Below are positions 1 to 5,027 of a DNA stretch of 5,027 nt, one piece after another. Both the position numbers and the translations under genes were made by a program. The DNA is from an uncultured Gaiellaceae bacterium (GTDB lineage Bacteria; Actinomycetota; Thermoleophilia; Gaiellales; Gaiellaceae): contig CATPAS010000292.1 of assembly GCA_955652075.1 (NCBI GenBank), forward strand, positions 1-5,027. The letters run 5' to 3'. The stretch's first letter is position 1. Each line of letters opens with the position of its first letter. Under the pieces are notes generated by a model, which made no database searches, was not told where the DNA came from, and was given only the letters and a program-made list of their open reading frames with translations.

Positions 1-123
1 AGTCTCCTGGGCGAGAGCATGGTCGGCATGGCCGTGCTGCTGGCCGCCGCGGTGCTCGTTGATGCGAAGCCGCCGGTTCAGCCGGCGCCCGCGCCGCCTG
101 CGGCGAGTAGCGTTCGGAGGTAG
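1..123 (+). CDS. C-terminal end of an unidentified probable membrane protein (5' truncated)
   Basis: The reading frame is open from the first base and ends at TAG (121-123), giving 40 residues of a protein whose start lies outside the window. Visible are a short LLGES motif, then one hydrophobic run (about residues 8-20, MVGMAVLLAAAVL), then a Pro/Ala-rich polar tail ending in RR. This pattern of a last membrane helix plus a short disordered tail fits an integral membrane protein. A Gly-Glu just before the last helix recalls EamA/DMT-type transporters, but the spacing from that Glu to the following Gly is shorter than I expect for that family, so I do not assign it. The stop codon directly abuts the next start codon, and the gene is probably cotranscribed with the downstream dehydrogenase. 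Confidence that this is coding is moderate; its function is unknown. Confidence 0.5.
   Translation, partial: SLLGESMVGMAVLLAAAVLVDAKPPVQPAPAPPAASSVRR
116..120 (+). promoter_or_regulatory. Ribosome binding site of the SDR gene, inside the preceding gene
   Basis: GGAGG lies inside the last codons of the upstream frame, only 3 nt (the TAG stop) before ATG 124. This spacing is short for a Shine-Dalgarno site. The upstream stop is in the same frame, so the start cannot move upstream, and a later start would cut the Rossmann glycine motif at residues 7-13. Translation is probably helped by ribosomes terminating at the TAG. Confidence 0.55.
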
Positions 124-1149
124 ATGCTCTGGGCGATATCCGGCGGCGCGGGCTTCCTCGGCCTGCACCTCTCTCGACGGCTGCTTGCCGACGGGCATGA
201 CGTACGAACCCTCGACGTCGTCCCGCTCGACGACGCCGAGCTCGAACGCTCGGTCGACGAGCTGCGCGGCGACATCCGCGATCGCGACAGCGTCGGCAAG
301 CTCGTGCGCGGCGCCGACGTGGTCGTCCACGCGGCTGCAGCGTTGCCGATCCAGGCGTCTCGCGGGTCGATCCGTTCGGTGAACGTCGGCGGAACGGAGA
401 ATGTCCTGCGGGCCGCGGACGACGCCGGCGTCAGGCGCGTCGTCTTCATCTCCTCGACCGCGGTCTACGGCGTGCCGGAGAAGCATCCGATCGAGGAAGC
501 AGATCCTCTTGTCGGCGTGGGCTGGTACGGCGAGTCGAAGATCGACGCAGAGGGACTGTGCCGCGTGGCGGCCGTCGAGACGACGATCGTGCGCCCCAAG
601 ACCTTCATCGGAGCGGAGCGCCTGGGCGTGTTCGAGATCCTCTTCGACTGGATCCGAGAAGGACGCCGGATCTACACGCTCGGCAAGGGCCACAATCGCT
701 ATCAGCTCCTCGCGGTCGAAGATCTCGTCGACGCGATCGTGCGAGCCGGGGACGAGCCGAAGGCGGCGCGAGAGACGTTCAACGTCGGCGCCACGGAGTT
801 CGGCACGGTGCAGTCCGACCTGCAGGCGCTGATCGACCATGCCGGCTCGTCTTCGCGGCTGCAGCCCGTCCCCGTGAAGCCGGCGGAGATCGCGCTGCGG
901 GCCCTGGAGCTGTTGCGCGTCTCGCCGCTGGCGGAATGGCATTACAAGACGGCGCACAAGGACTCGTTCGTGGACGTCTCGAAGGCGCAGCGGCTCCTCG
1001 GCTGGCAGCCGCGACTGTCGAACCGCGACGCGCTGATCGAGACCTACGACTGGTATCTCGCAAACCGCGGTCGCGTGGGCGGCGCGGGGGTCACGCACCG
1101 CGTCCCCTGGAACCAGCAGGCGCTCGGGCTGCTGAAGCGACTCTCGTGA
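124..1149 (+). CDS. NAD(P)-dependent epimerase/dehydratase, extended short-chain dehydrogenase/reductase (SDR)
   Basis: This 341-aa protein has the full layout of an extended SDR, a soluble cytoplasmic Rossmann enzyme that oxidises, reduces or epimerises nucleotide sugars, sterol-like or other hydroxy/keto substrates. The dinucleotide motif GGAGFLG is at residues 7-13. Asp31 at the end of strand beta-2 (TLD) favours NAD(H) over NADP(H). HAAA at 69-72 lies beside the cofactor. The catalytic set is Ser/Thr at 110-112 (ISSTAVYG), Tyr135 and Lys139 (YGESK), and VRP at 156-158 is the usual segment after the active-site helix. The C-terminal LLGWQP (291-296) and the helix DALIETYDWYL are typical of the substrate domain. 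Length is normal for the family. The start is fixed by an in-frame stop directly upstream. The end overlaps the next gene by 4 nt. No residue seen here identifies the substrate, so I give no symbol; a sugar epimerase or a 3-beta-hydroxysteroid-dehydrogenase-like role are both possible. Confidence 0.93.
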   Translation: MLWAISGGAGFLGLHLSRRLLADGHDVRTLDVVPLDDAELERSVDELRGDIRDRDSVGKLVRGADVVVHAAAALPIQASRGSIRSVNVGGTENVLRAADDAGVRRVVFISSTAVYGVPEKHPIEEADPLVGVGWYGESKIDAEGLCRVAAVETTIVRPKTFIGAERLGVFEILFDWIREGRRIYTLGKGHNRYQLLAVEDLVDAIVRAGDEPKAARETFNVGATEFGTVQSDLQALIDHAGSSSRLQPVPVKPAEIALRALELLRVSPLAEWHYKTAHKDSFVDVSKAQRLLGWQPRLSNRDALIETYDWYLANRGRVGGAGVTHRVPWNQQALGLLKRLS

Positions 1150-2105
1150 TCTTCCTCTCGGAAGCGGAGGTGCGCGAGCTGCTCGACCTCGACGAGCTCG
1201 TCGATGCGCTCGCCGACGCACACAGAGAGCTCAGTGCAGGCGAGGCCTCGATGCCGCCGCGGATCGCAGCGCTGGTCCAGGAGCGGGAGGGCTTGCTCGG
1301 CGTGATGCCGTCGTACCTTCCCTCCGCAGGGCTTGCCTGCAAGCTCGTCACGCTCTTCCCGCAGAACACCGACCGGCACACGCACCAGGCGGTGATCGTC
1401 GTCTTCGACCCGGAGAACGGCACGCCGCTGGCGCTGATGGACGGGACGTACATCACGGCGACGCGCACCGCCGCGGGCTCCGCGCTTGCCACACGGCTCC
1501 TCGCGCGGGAGGACGCCCAGGTGCTCGCGCTCCTCGGCACCGGAGTTCAGGCGCGCTCACACGTCCGCGCGCTGCCGCGCGTCCGTGCGTTCGCCGAGAT
1601 TCGCATCGCGGGCCGCGACCGCGCGAGGGCCGAGGCGCTCGCGGAGGAGATCGGACCGCACGCACGCGCGGTGGGCTCGTACGAGGAAGCGATCCGGAAT
1701 GCCGACGTCGTCGCGGCGACCACGCACTCGACCGATCCGATCGTGCGGCGCGAGTGGCTGTCGCCCGGTGTTCATGTGAACTCGGTCGGTCTCAATCCCA
1801 CCGGGCGCGAGGTGGACGAGCAGACTGTCGCGGACGCGCTGCTCGTCGTCGAGTCGCGCGAGTCCGCATTGGCGCCGCCTCCTGCGGGAGCGCCCGAATT
1901 GGTCGGCATCAGCCCTGCGCATGTTCATGCTGAGCTCGGGGAGCTCGTCGCCGGTACGAGGCCGGGGCGCAGCTCCCGGGATGAGATCACCCTGTATAAG
2001 TCAGTCGGTGTCGCCGTCCAGGACATCGCCGCAGCGGCTCTCGTGCTTGCGGCCGCAAAGGGACGGTCGATGGGGCGGGCAATTGAGCTGGAGGAACTGA
2101 CATGA
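1146..2105 (+). CDS. Ornithine cyclodeaminase / mu-crystallin family NAD(P)-dependent enzyme
   Basis: With GTG at 1146 as start, this gives 319 aa, the normal size for the family. Members include ornithine cyclodeaminase (ornithine to proline plus ammonia), alanine dehydrogenase of the archaeal type, ketimine reductases and opine-like synthases. Visible motifs are MPPR (36-39), CKLVTLFPQN (65-74, with Lys66 as a likely substrate or catalytic Lys), LMDGTYITATRTAAGSALAT (97-116), the Rossmann loop LLGTGVQA (129-136), NSVGLNPTGREVD (212-224, Asp224 aligning with the family's catalytic Asp), and ITLYKSVGVAVQDIAAA (281-297). The frame stays open far upstream (to 558), but that stretch lies across the SDR gene and the homology begins at MIFLSEAEVRELL, so GTG 1146 is preferred. 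It overlaps the SDR stop as GTGA and the citrate synthase start as ATGA, which implies translational coupling. The exact substrate cannot be read from the sequence, so no gene symbol is given. Confidence 0.92.
   Translation: MIFLSEAEVRELLDLDELVDALADAHRELSAGEASMPPRIAALVQEREGLLGVMPSYLPSAGLACKLVTLFPQNTDRHTHQAVIVVFDPENGTPLALMDGTYITATRTAAGSALATRLLAREDAQVLALLGTGVQARSHVRALPRVRAFAEIRIAGRDRARAEALAEEIGPHARAVGSYEEAIRNADVVAATTHSTDPIVRREWLSPGVHVNSVGLNPTGREVDEQTVADALLVVESRESALAPPPAGAPELVGISPAHVHAELGELVAGTRPGRSSRDEITLYKSVGVAVQDIAAAALVLAAAKGRSMGRAIELEELT
2090..2094 (+). promoter_or_regulatory. Strong Shine-Dalgarno site of the citrate synthase gene
   Basis: GGAGG lies 7 nt before ATG 2102, inside the last codons of the cyclodeaminase-family gene. 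This is an optimal spacing and is the clearest ribosome binding site in the window. It confirms the ATG at 2102 and suggests that the citrate synthase can be translated efficiently even though its start overlaps the preceding stop codon. Confidence 0.8.
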
Positions 2106-3187
2106 GCAGCAACAACGACTTCAGACCGGGGCTCGAAGGCGTCGTCGCCGTCGAGACGGAGATCATGGAGCCCGACCGCGAAGGCGGGTCTCTTCGGTAC
2201 CGCGGTGTGGATGTCGAGCCGCTTGTCGGGAAAGTTCCCTACGAGAACGTCTGGGGCCTCCTCGTCGACAACGACCTGAATTCGAAGATGCCCGAGCCGG
2301 AGCCGTACGAGCCGGCGCGCCTCACCGGCAACGCGCCCGCCGACCTCCAGGCGGAGACGGCGCGGCTCTCGGGCGAGTGGAAGCTCGGGAAGCTCAACGA
2401 GATCTCCGACGAGCAAGCGCGCGTGGATCTCGGCCGGCTGTCGTCGCAGATGATGTCGATCGTCGCGCGCTCCGCACGTCTCGCCGACGGTAAGACCGAT
2501 CCTGTCCCCGACGCAGTGGTTGCGCGCGGCAAGACTGCGGCCGAGAGGTTTCTGCTCCGGTGGCGCGGCGAGGCCGACCCTCGTCACGTGCAGGCGATCG
2601 ACACGTACTGGATCTGCACGGCCGAGCACGGGTTGAACGCTTCGACATTCACAGCTCGTGTTGTCGCGTCGACGGGCGCCGACTGCGGCGCGGCACTCTC
2701 GTCAGCCGTCGGTGCGCTCTCGGGCCCATTGCACGGCGGCGCCCCCGCGTACGTGAAGCCGATGCTCGACGAGGTCAAGAAGACGGGCGACGCAGCGAAG
2801 TGGGTCGAGGACACGCTCGCTCAGGGGAAGCGCATCATGGGCTTCGGCCATCGCGTCTACCGCGCGGAGGACCCGCGCTCACGCATCCTGAAGCGGACGG
2901 CGAAGGAGCTCGGGTCGCCATACGTCGAGGTGGCGGAGGAGCTCGAGGGCGCGGCGCTCGCAGCGCTGCAGAAGCGCTCGCCGGATCGTGTTCTCGCCAC
3001 CAATGTCGAGTACTACTCGGCGGTCGTCCTCGACATCGCCGAGATCCCGCCGCCGCTCGCACCGGCGATGTTCGCCTGCTCGCGCGTGGCCGGCTGGTCG
3101 GCGCACATCCTCGAGCAGAAGAAGACGGGCCGCCTCTTCCGGCCGTCCGCGCGCTACGTCGGTCCGGCCGAACGTAGTCTCAGCTGA
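2102..3187 (+). CDS. citA: Citrate synthase, CitA / citrate synthase 2 type
   Basis: This 361-aa enzyme should condense acetyl-CoA with oxaloacetate to give citrate and CoA in the cytoplasm. The N-terminus has the CitA-type opening GLEGVVAVETEI (10-21) and LRYRGVDVEPLV (31-42). Conserved active-site blocks follow in order: AEHGLNAST (174-182, His176), SGPLHGGAP (207-215, His211), the catalytic GFGHRVYRAEDPRSR (247-261, His250), NVEYYSA (301-307), GWSAHILEQ (331-339), and RLFRPSARYVGP (344-355) with Arg residues expected to bind citrate carboxylates. The position that holds the catalytic Asp in classical enzymes (NVDFYSG) is Glu303 here. From memory, actinobacterial citrate synthase 2 proteins such as mycobacterial CitA also read NVE, so this is probably a subgroup trait rather than a loss. 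The gene starts inside the stop of the preceding gene with a strong ribosome site. 2-Methylcitrate synthase activity is an alternative that the sequence cannot exclude. Confidence 0.92.
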   Translation: MSSNNDFRPGLEGVVAVETEIMEPDREGGSLRYRGVDVEPLVGKVPYENVWGLLVDNDLNSKMPEPEPYEPARLTGNAPADLQAETARLSGEWKLGKLNEISDEQARVDLGRLSSQMMSIVARSARLADGKTDPVPDAVVARGKTAAERFLLRWRGEADPRHVQAIDTYWICTAEHGLNASTFTARVVASTGADCGAALSSAVGALSGPLHGGAPAYVKPMLDEVKKTGDAAKWVEDTLAQGKRIMGFGHRVYRAEDPRSRILKRTAKELGSPYVEVAEELEGAALAALQKRSPDRVLATNVEYYSAVVLDIAEIPPPLAPAMFACSRVAGWSAHILEQKKTGRLFRPSARYVGPAERSLS

Positions 3188-3204
3188 CACGTCCCGAACG
3201 GCTG

Positions 3205-3249
3205 GGGTCAGACCCTGGTACTTCAAGACGTGGCTCTCAAAGTAGGGTC
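3205..3249. repeat. REP-like imperfect palindrome in the intergenic gap
   Basis: The 67-nt gap between the citrate synthase and the PLP enzyme holds a perfect GGGTC-A-GACCC inverted repeat (3205-3215). A second GGGTC at 3245-3249 can pair with the same GACCC (3211-3215). That larger stem continues with TACTT (3219-3223) against AAGTA (3240-3244) and AGA (3226-3228) against TCT (3235-3237), with a TGG bulge and a loop around 3229-3234. The two stems compete for the middle GACCC arm. No T-tract follows, so it is not a standard Rho-independent terminator. From memory, GGGGTCAGACCCC-type palindromes recur between genes in various bacteria, so a dispersed REP-like element is the best reading; copy number cannot be checked in this window. 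Confidence 0.55.
3244..3247 (+). promoter_or_regulatory. Weak ribosome binding site of the PLP enzyme gene
   Basis: AGGG lies 7 nt before ATG 3255, so it is well spaced but short. It sits within the right arm of the intergenic stem (3240-3249), so it would be paired if that hairpin forms in the mRNA. This could lower or modulate translation; that is inference from the sequence only. Confidence 0.4.
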
Positions 3250-3254
3250 CCGCC

Positions 3255-4409
3255 ATGGAGCTGACCGAGTACCGCGAGCGGTTCCCGATCCTCCGCGACA
3301 CGACGTACCTCATCAACCACTCGCTGGGCGCGATGCCTGAGGCCGCGGAGCAACGCTTGCTCGAGTACGCACGTATGTGGAAGGAACGGGGAATCCGGGC
3401 CTGGGGTGAGGGCTGGTGGGAGATGCCGATGACCGTCGGCGACCAGGTGGGCCGCATCATCGGAGCGCCGCCCGGGTCGACCGTCATGCATCAGAACGTC
3501 GCGGTCGCCGAGGCGATCATCCTGTCCTGCTTTCGGCCCGTCGACCCGCACCGGAACCGCGTCGTCTACGAAGAGGGGAACTTTCCGAGCGTCCGCTACC
3601 TGTACCAGGCGCAACCGGATCTCGATGTCGTTGTCGTCGACGACGACCAGGCGATCGTCGAGGCGATCGACGAGCGCACGCTGCTCGTCCCGATCACGCA
3701 CGTCCTCTTCAAGTCGGCGGAGATCCAGGACGTCGCCGCCATCGTGCACCGCGCACACGAGGTCGGCGCGCACGTCGTCCTCGATGCATACCAGTCGGTT
3801 GGAATCGTCCCGCTCGACGTCGCCGCGCTGAACGTCGACTTCGCGGTCGGCGGTAGCGTCAAGTGGCTCTGCGGCGGTCCGGGGAACGGCTGGCTCTACG
3901 TCCGGCCGGATCTCGCCGATGTGCTCGAGCCGACCTCCGTCGGCTGGCAGGCGCACGCGCGTCCCTTCGGCTTCGAGCCCGAGCTCGACTACGCGGACGG
4001 CGCGGCGCGCTTCCTCACCGGCACGCCGAACGTTCCCGCGCTCTACGCCGCGACCGCGGGGTACGACCTGATCGAGGAGATCGGCGTCGATCGCATCCGC
4101 GAGAACTCGGTCCGCCAGACGCAGCTGCTCATCGACCTGCTTGACGATGCCGGCTTCGAGGTCGGCAGCCCGCGCGACTCCGCGCGTCGCGGTGGCACCG
4201 TCACCGTGCGCACGCCGGAGTTCGAAGCGGTGCACAAGGAGCTGAGCGAACGCCAGATCCTCTGCGACTTCCGTCCCGACGCGGGACTTCGGCTCGGCCC
4301 GCACTTCTACAACACCGACGATGAGCTCCGCCACGCTGTCACCCAGATCGCGGAAATCGTGGAGACCGGGGCCTACGAGCGCCATCTGGGCGCCACCGCC
4401 CATTTCTAG
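3255..4409 (+). CDS. PLP-dependent aminotransferase class V-fold enzyme, kynureninase-like
   Basis: This 384-aa protein is a cytoplasmic fold-type I PLP enzyme. The N-terminal YLINHSLGAMP (18-28) resembles the entry motif of kynureninases. The cofactor site follows: LDAYQSVG (176-183), with Asp177 placed to contact the pyridine nitrogen and Gln180 beside the ring, then VDFAVGGSVKWLCGGPGNGW (194-213), with Lys203 as the Schiff-base lysine and a GGPG loop. GWQAHARPFGFEP (230-242), RFLTGTPNVPALYAA (252-266) and DFRPDAGLRLGPHFYN (338-353, Arg346 likely binding the substrate carboxylate) also follow the kynureninase pattern. However, kynureninases usually have His at the Gln180 position and Tyr before the lysine, where this protein has Val202. 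True kynureninase activity (kynurenine to anthranilate plus alanine) is therefore uncertain, and another C-C or C-S lyase, epimerase or transaminase role is possible. No other tryptophan-catabolism gene is visible. Start ATG 3255 is supported by the N-terminal motif. Confidence 0.88.
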   Translation: MELTEYRERFPILRDTTYLINHSLGAMPEAAEQRLLEYARMWKERGIRAWGEGWWEMPMTVGDQVGRIIGAPPGSTVMHQNVAVAEAIILSCFRPVDPHRNRVVYEEGNFPSVRYLYQAQPDLDVVVVDDDQAIVEAIDERTLLVPITHVLFKSAEIQDVAAIVHRAHEVGAHVVLDAYQSVGIVPLDVAALNVDFAVGGSVKWLCGGPGNGWLYVRPDLADVLEPTSVGWQAHARPFGFEPELDYADGAARFLTGTPNVPALYAATAGYDLIEEIGVDRIRENSVRQTQLLIDLLDDAGFEVGSPRDSARRGGTVTVRTPEFEAVHKELSERQILCDFRPDAGLRLGPHFYNTDDELRHAVTQIAEIVETGAYERHLGATAHF

Positions 4410-4410
4410 T

Positions 4411-4423
4411 CCCCCATTCGGGG
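4411..4423 (+). terminator. Small GC hairpin after the PLP enzyme gene, possible weak terminator
   Basis: Directly after the TAG stop, CCCC (4412-4415) can pair with GGGG (4420-4423) around an ATTC loop. The following bases (CGCTTCC) have no run of T. A 4-bp stem without a T-tract is weak, so this may only mark a 3' end in a Rho-dependent context or be chance in GC-rich DNA. Confidence 0.25.
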
Positions 4424-4467
4424 CGCTTCCTAACAAGTCTCTAGGTTTCAATGCCGAAAATACCGTT

Positions 4468-5027
4468 GTGAGGATCCTCGTCGCCGTCTGCGCAGCTCTG
4501 CTTTTGCCTGCATCTGCGTCTGCCTCCGAGATCATCGACCGGAACGCGCAGAACGTCAGGCTCGCCGTCGTCGCGAGCGGTCACGCGCTGGTCACCTACA
4601 AGGTCGGCGGGCGCATCATGCACGTCCAGGTGTGGGGGGCGGTCAACGCGCGGCAACCGACGAAGAGCCGGCCGCAGGTCAGCTTTCGGAAGGATTATTC
4701 GGGCAGGTACTGGACCTCGTTCAGGAACCAGTGTCGGCCGTACGACGGGCCGACGCTCGCGTTCCGGATAACTGCCTGCGCCGCGCCCGACGGCTCGTAC
4801 TGGGCGCTCCAATCCTGGCGTAGGTCGCTTCCGAACTTCGACGGCGCTCCGAGCAGCGGGCTGGGCGCATGGGAGCTCCACCTCTCCCACTGGTCGGGTG
4901 CGATCGCCACGCTGGACGCATGGACCGACTGGGTCTACGACGGCCGGTACCACCACCTGTTCGGGCGGCTCACGTACGACGGCGAGCCCGTGTACGGCTT
5001 CACGGCGACGCGCTTCGGCTCGCCGTC
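4468..5027 (+). CDS. Secreted Trp-rich protein of unknown function (3' truncated by window end)
   Basis: From GTG 4468 the frame stays open to the window end, giving 186 codons and an unfinished protein. Residues 1-19 form a Sec signal peptide: Arg2, the hydrophobic core ILVAVCAALLL, then repeated Ala-Ser with AxA cleavage options after Ala17 or Ala19. The mature part is rich in aromatic residues (eight Trp in the visible part) and has two Cys (89 and 104) that could form a disulfide. Notable blocks are RNAQNVRLAVV (25-35), VQVWGAVNA (53-61), PDGSYWALQSW (107-117), AWELHLSHWSG (134-144) and HLFGRLTYDGEPVYGF (163-178). The pattern resembles, from memory, a conserved hypothetical exported family of Thermoleophilia; no enzymatic motif is recognised. 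The GTG is chosen because the signal peptide begins there. The nearby ATG 4451 is out of frame and stops after six codons. No good Shine-Dalgarno site precedes the GTG. Extracellular or cell-surface location is inferred. Confidence 0.82.
   Translation, partial: MRILVAVCAALLLPASASASEIIDRNAQNVRLAVVASGHALVTYKVGGRIMHVQVWGAVNARQPTKSRPQVSFRKDYSGRYWTSFRNQCRPYDGPTLAFRITACAAPDGSYWALQSWRRSLPNFDGAPSSGLGAWELHLSHWSGAIATLDAWTDWVYDGRYHHLFGRLTYDGEPVYGFTATRFGSP

Noticed and set aside
558..1145. Upstream in-frame extension of the cyclodeaminase-family gene, giving a 515-aa protein
   Set aside because: The extension overlaps the SDR gene in another frame and its translation is low-complexity Arg/Ala/Gly/Pro sequence. 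Family similarity begins at the GTG at 1146.
1925..2629. 234-codon minus-strand open frame across the OCD/citrate synthase junction
   Set aside because: It lies opposite two well-supported genes, shows no domain pattern, and has the Arg-rich composition of a shadow frame.
4442..4447. TAGGTT as a possible -10 promoter box for the secreted protein gene
   Set aside because: It fits a loose TANNNT pattern, but no convincing -35 element lies about 17 nt upstream, so the match is not above chance.
4489..4491. Cys8 of the secreted protein as a lipoprotein lipobox cysteine
   Set aside because: The residue before Cys is Val, not Gly, Ala or Ser, and Cys lies too near the N-terminus within the hydrophobic core. 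AxA cleavage by signal peptidase I fits better.
3237..4535. Long 432-codon open frame on the minus strand opposite the PLP enzyme gene
   Set aside because: It is antisense to a gene with clear family motifs and its translation is rich in Arg, Asp and Val with no recognisable domain. Long antisense open frames are expected in GC-rich coding DNA.
4441..4956. Minus-strand open frame opposite the secreted protein gene
   Set aside because: The plus-strand frame has a signal peptide and family-like motifs that continue to the window end, while the minus frame has no motif and unlikely composition.

Overview
The window is high-GC bacterial DNA with all supported genes on the + strand. The best guess for the source is a soil- or sediment-type actinobacterium, probably of the class Thermoleophilia. 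Three things suggest this: GC-rich third codon positions, a citrate synthase of the actinobacterial CitA (citrate synthase 2) type, and a secreted Trp-rich protein that resembles, from memory, a conserved hypothetical family common in Thermoleophilia. No database search was possible, so the taxonomy is inference.

Layout. Positions 1-123 hold the C-terminal tail of a gene, with one hydrophobic segment followed by a Pro/Ala-rich end. Its stop codon directly abuts the ATG of an extended short-chain dehydrogenase/reductase (124-1149). That gene overlaps by 4 nt (GTGA) with an ornithine cyclodeaminase/mu-crystallin family gene (1146-2105), which overlaps by 4 nt (ATGA) with a citrate synthase gene (2102-3187). 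These four reading frames have no spacer bases and look like one translationally coupled transcription unit.

A 67-nt gap (3188-3254) follows. It contains a REP-like palindromic sequence built around GGGTCAGACCC, with a second arm that ends just upstream of the next gene. Next is a fold-type I PLP enzyme of the class V aminotransferase/kynureninase group (3255-4409). A 58-nt gap with a small GC hairpin leads to the last gene (4468 to the window end). It starts at GTG, has a Sec signal peptide, and is cut by the window edge.

How the genes may work together. The three complete genes of the overlapping block are an NAD(P)-dependent epimerase/reductase, an NAD(P)-dependent imine/amino-acid enzyme and an acetyl-CoA-condensing enzyme. 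With the PLP enzyme downstream they suggest small-molecule amino-acid or central-carbon metabolism, but the sequence does not define a pathway. There is no mobile element, phage gene, CRISPR array, tRNA or rRNA in the window, and I see no convincing new multi-gene system. The items most worth a second look are the REP-like element, the Glu at the usual catalytic Asp of the citrate synthase, the altered active-site residues of the kynureninase-like enzyme, and the secreted protein of unknown function.
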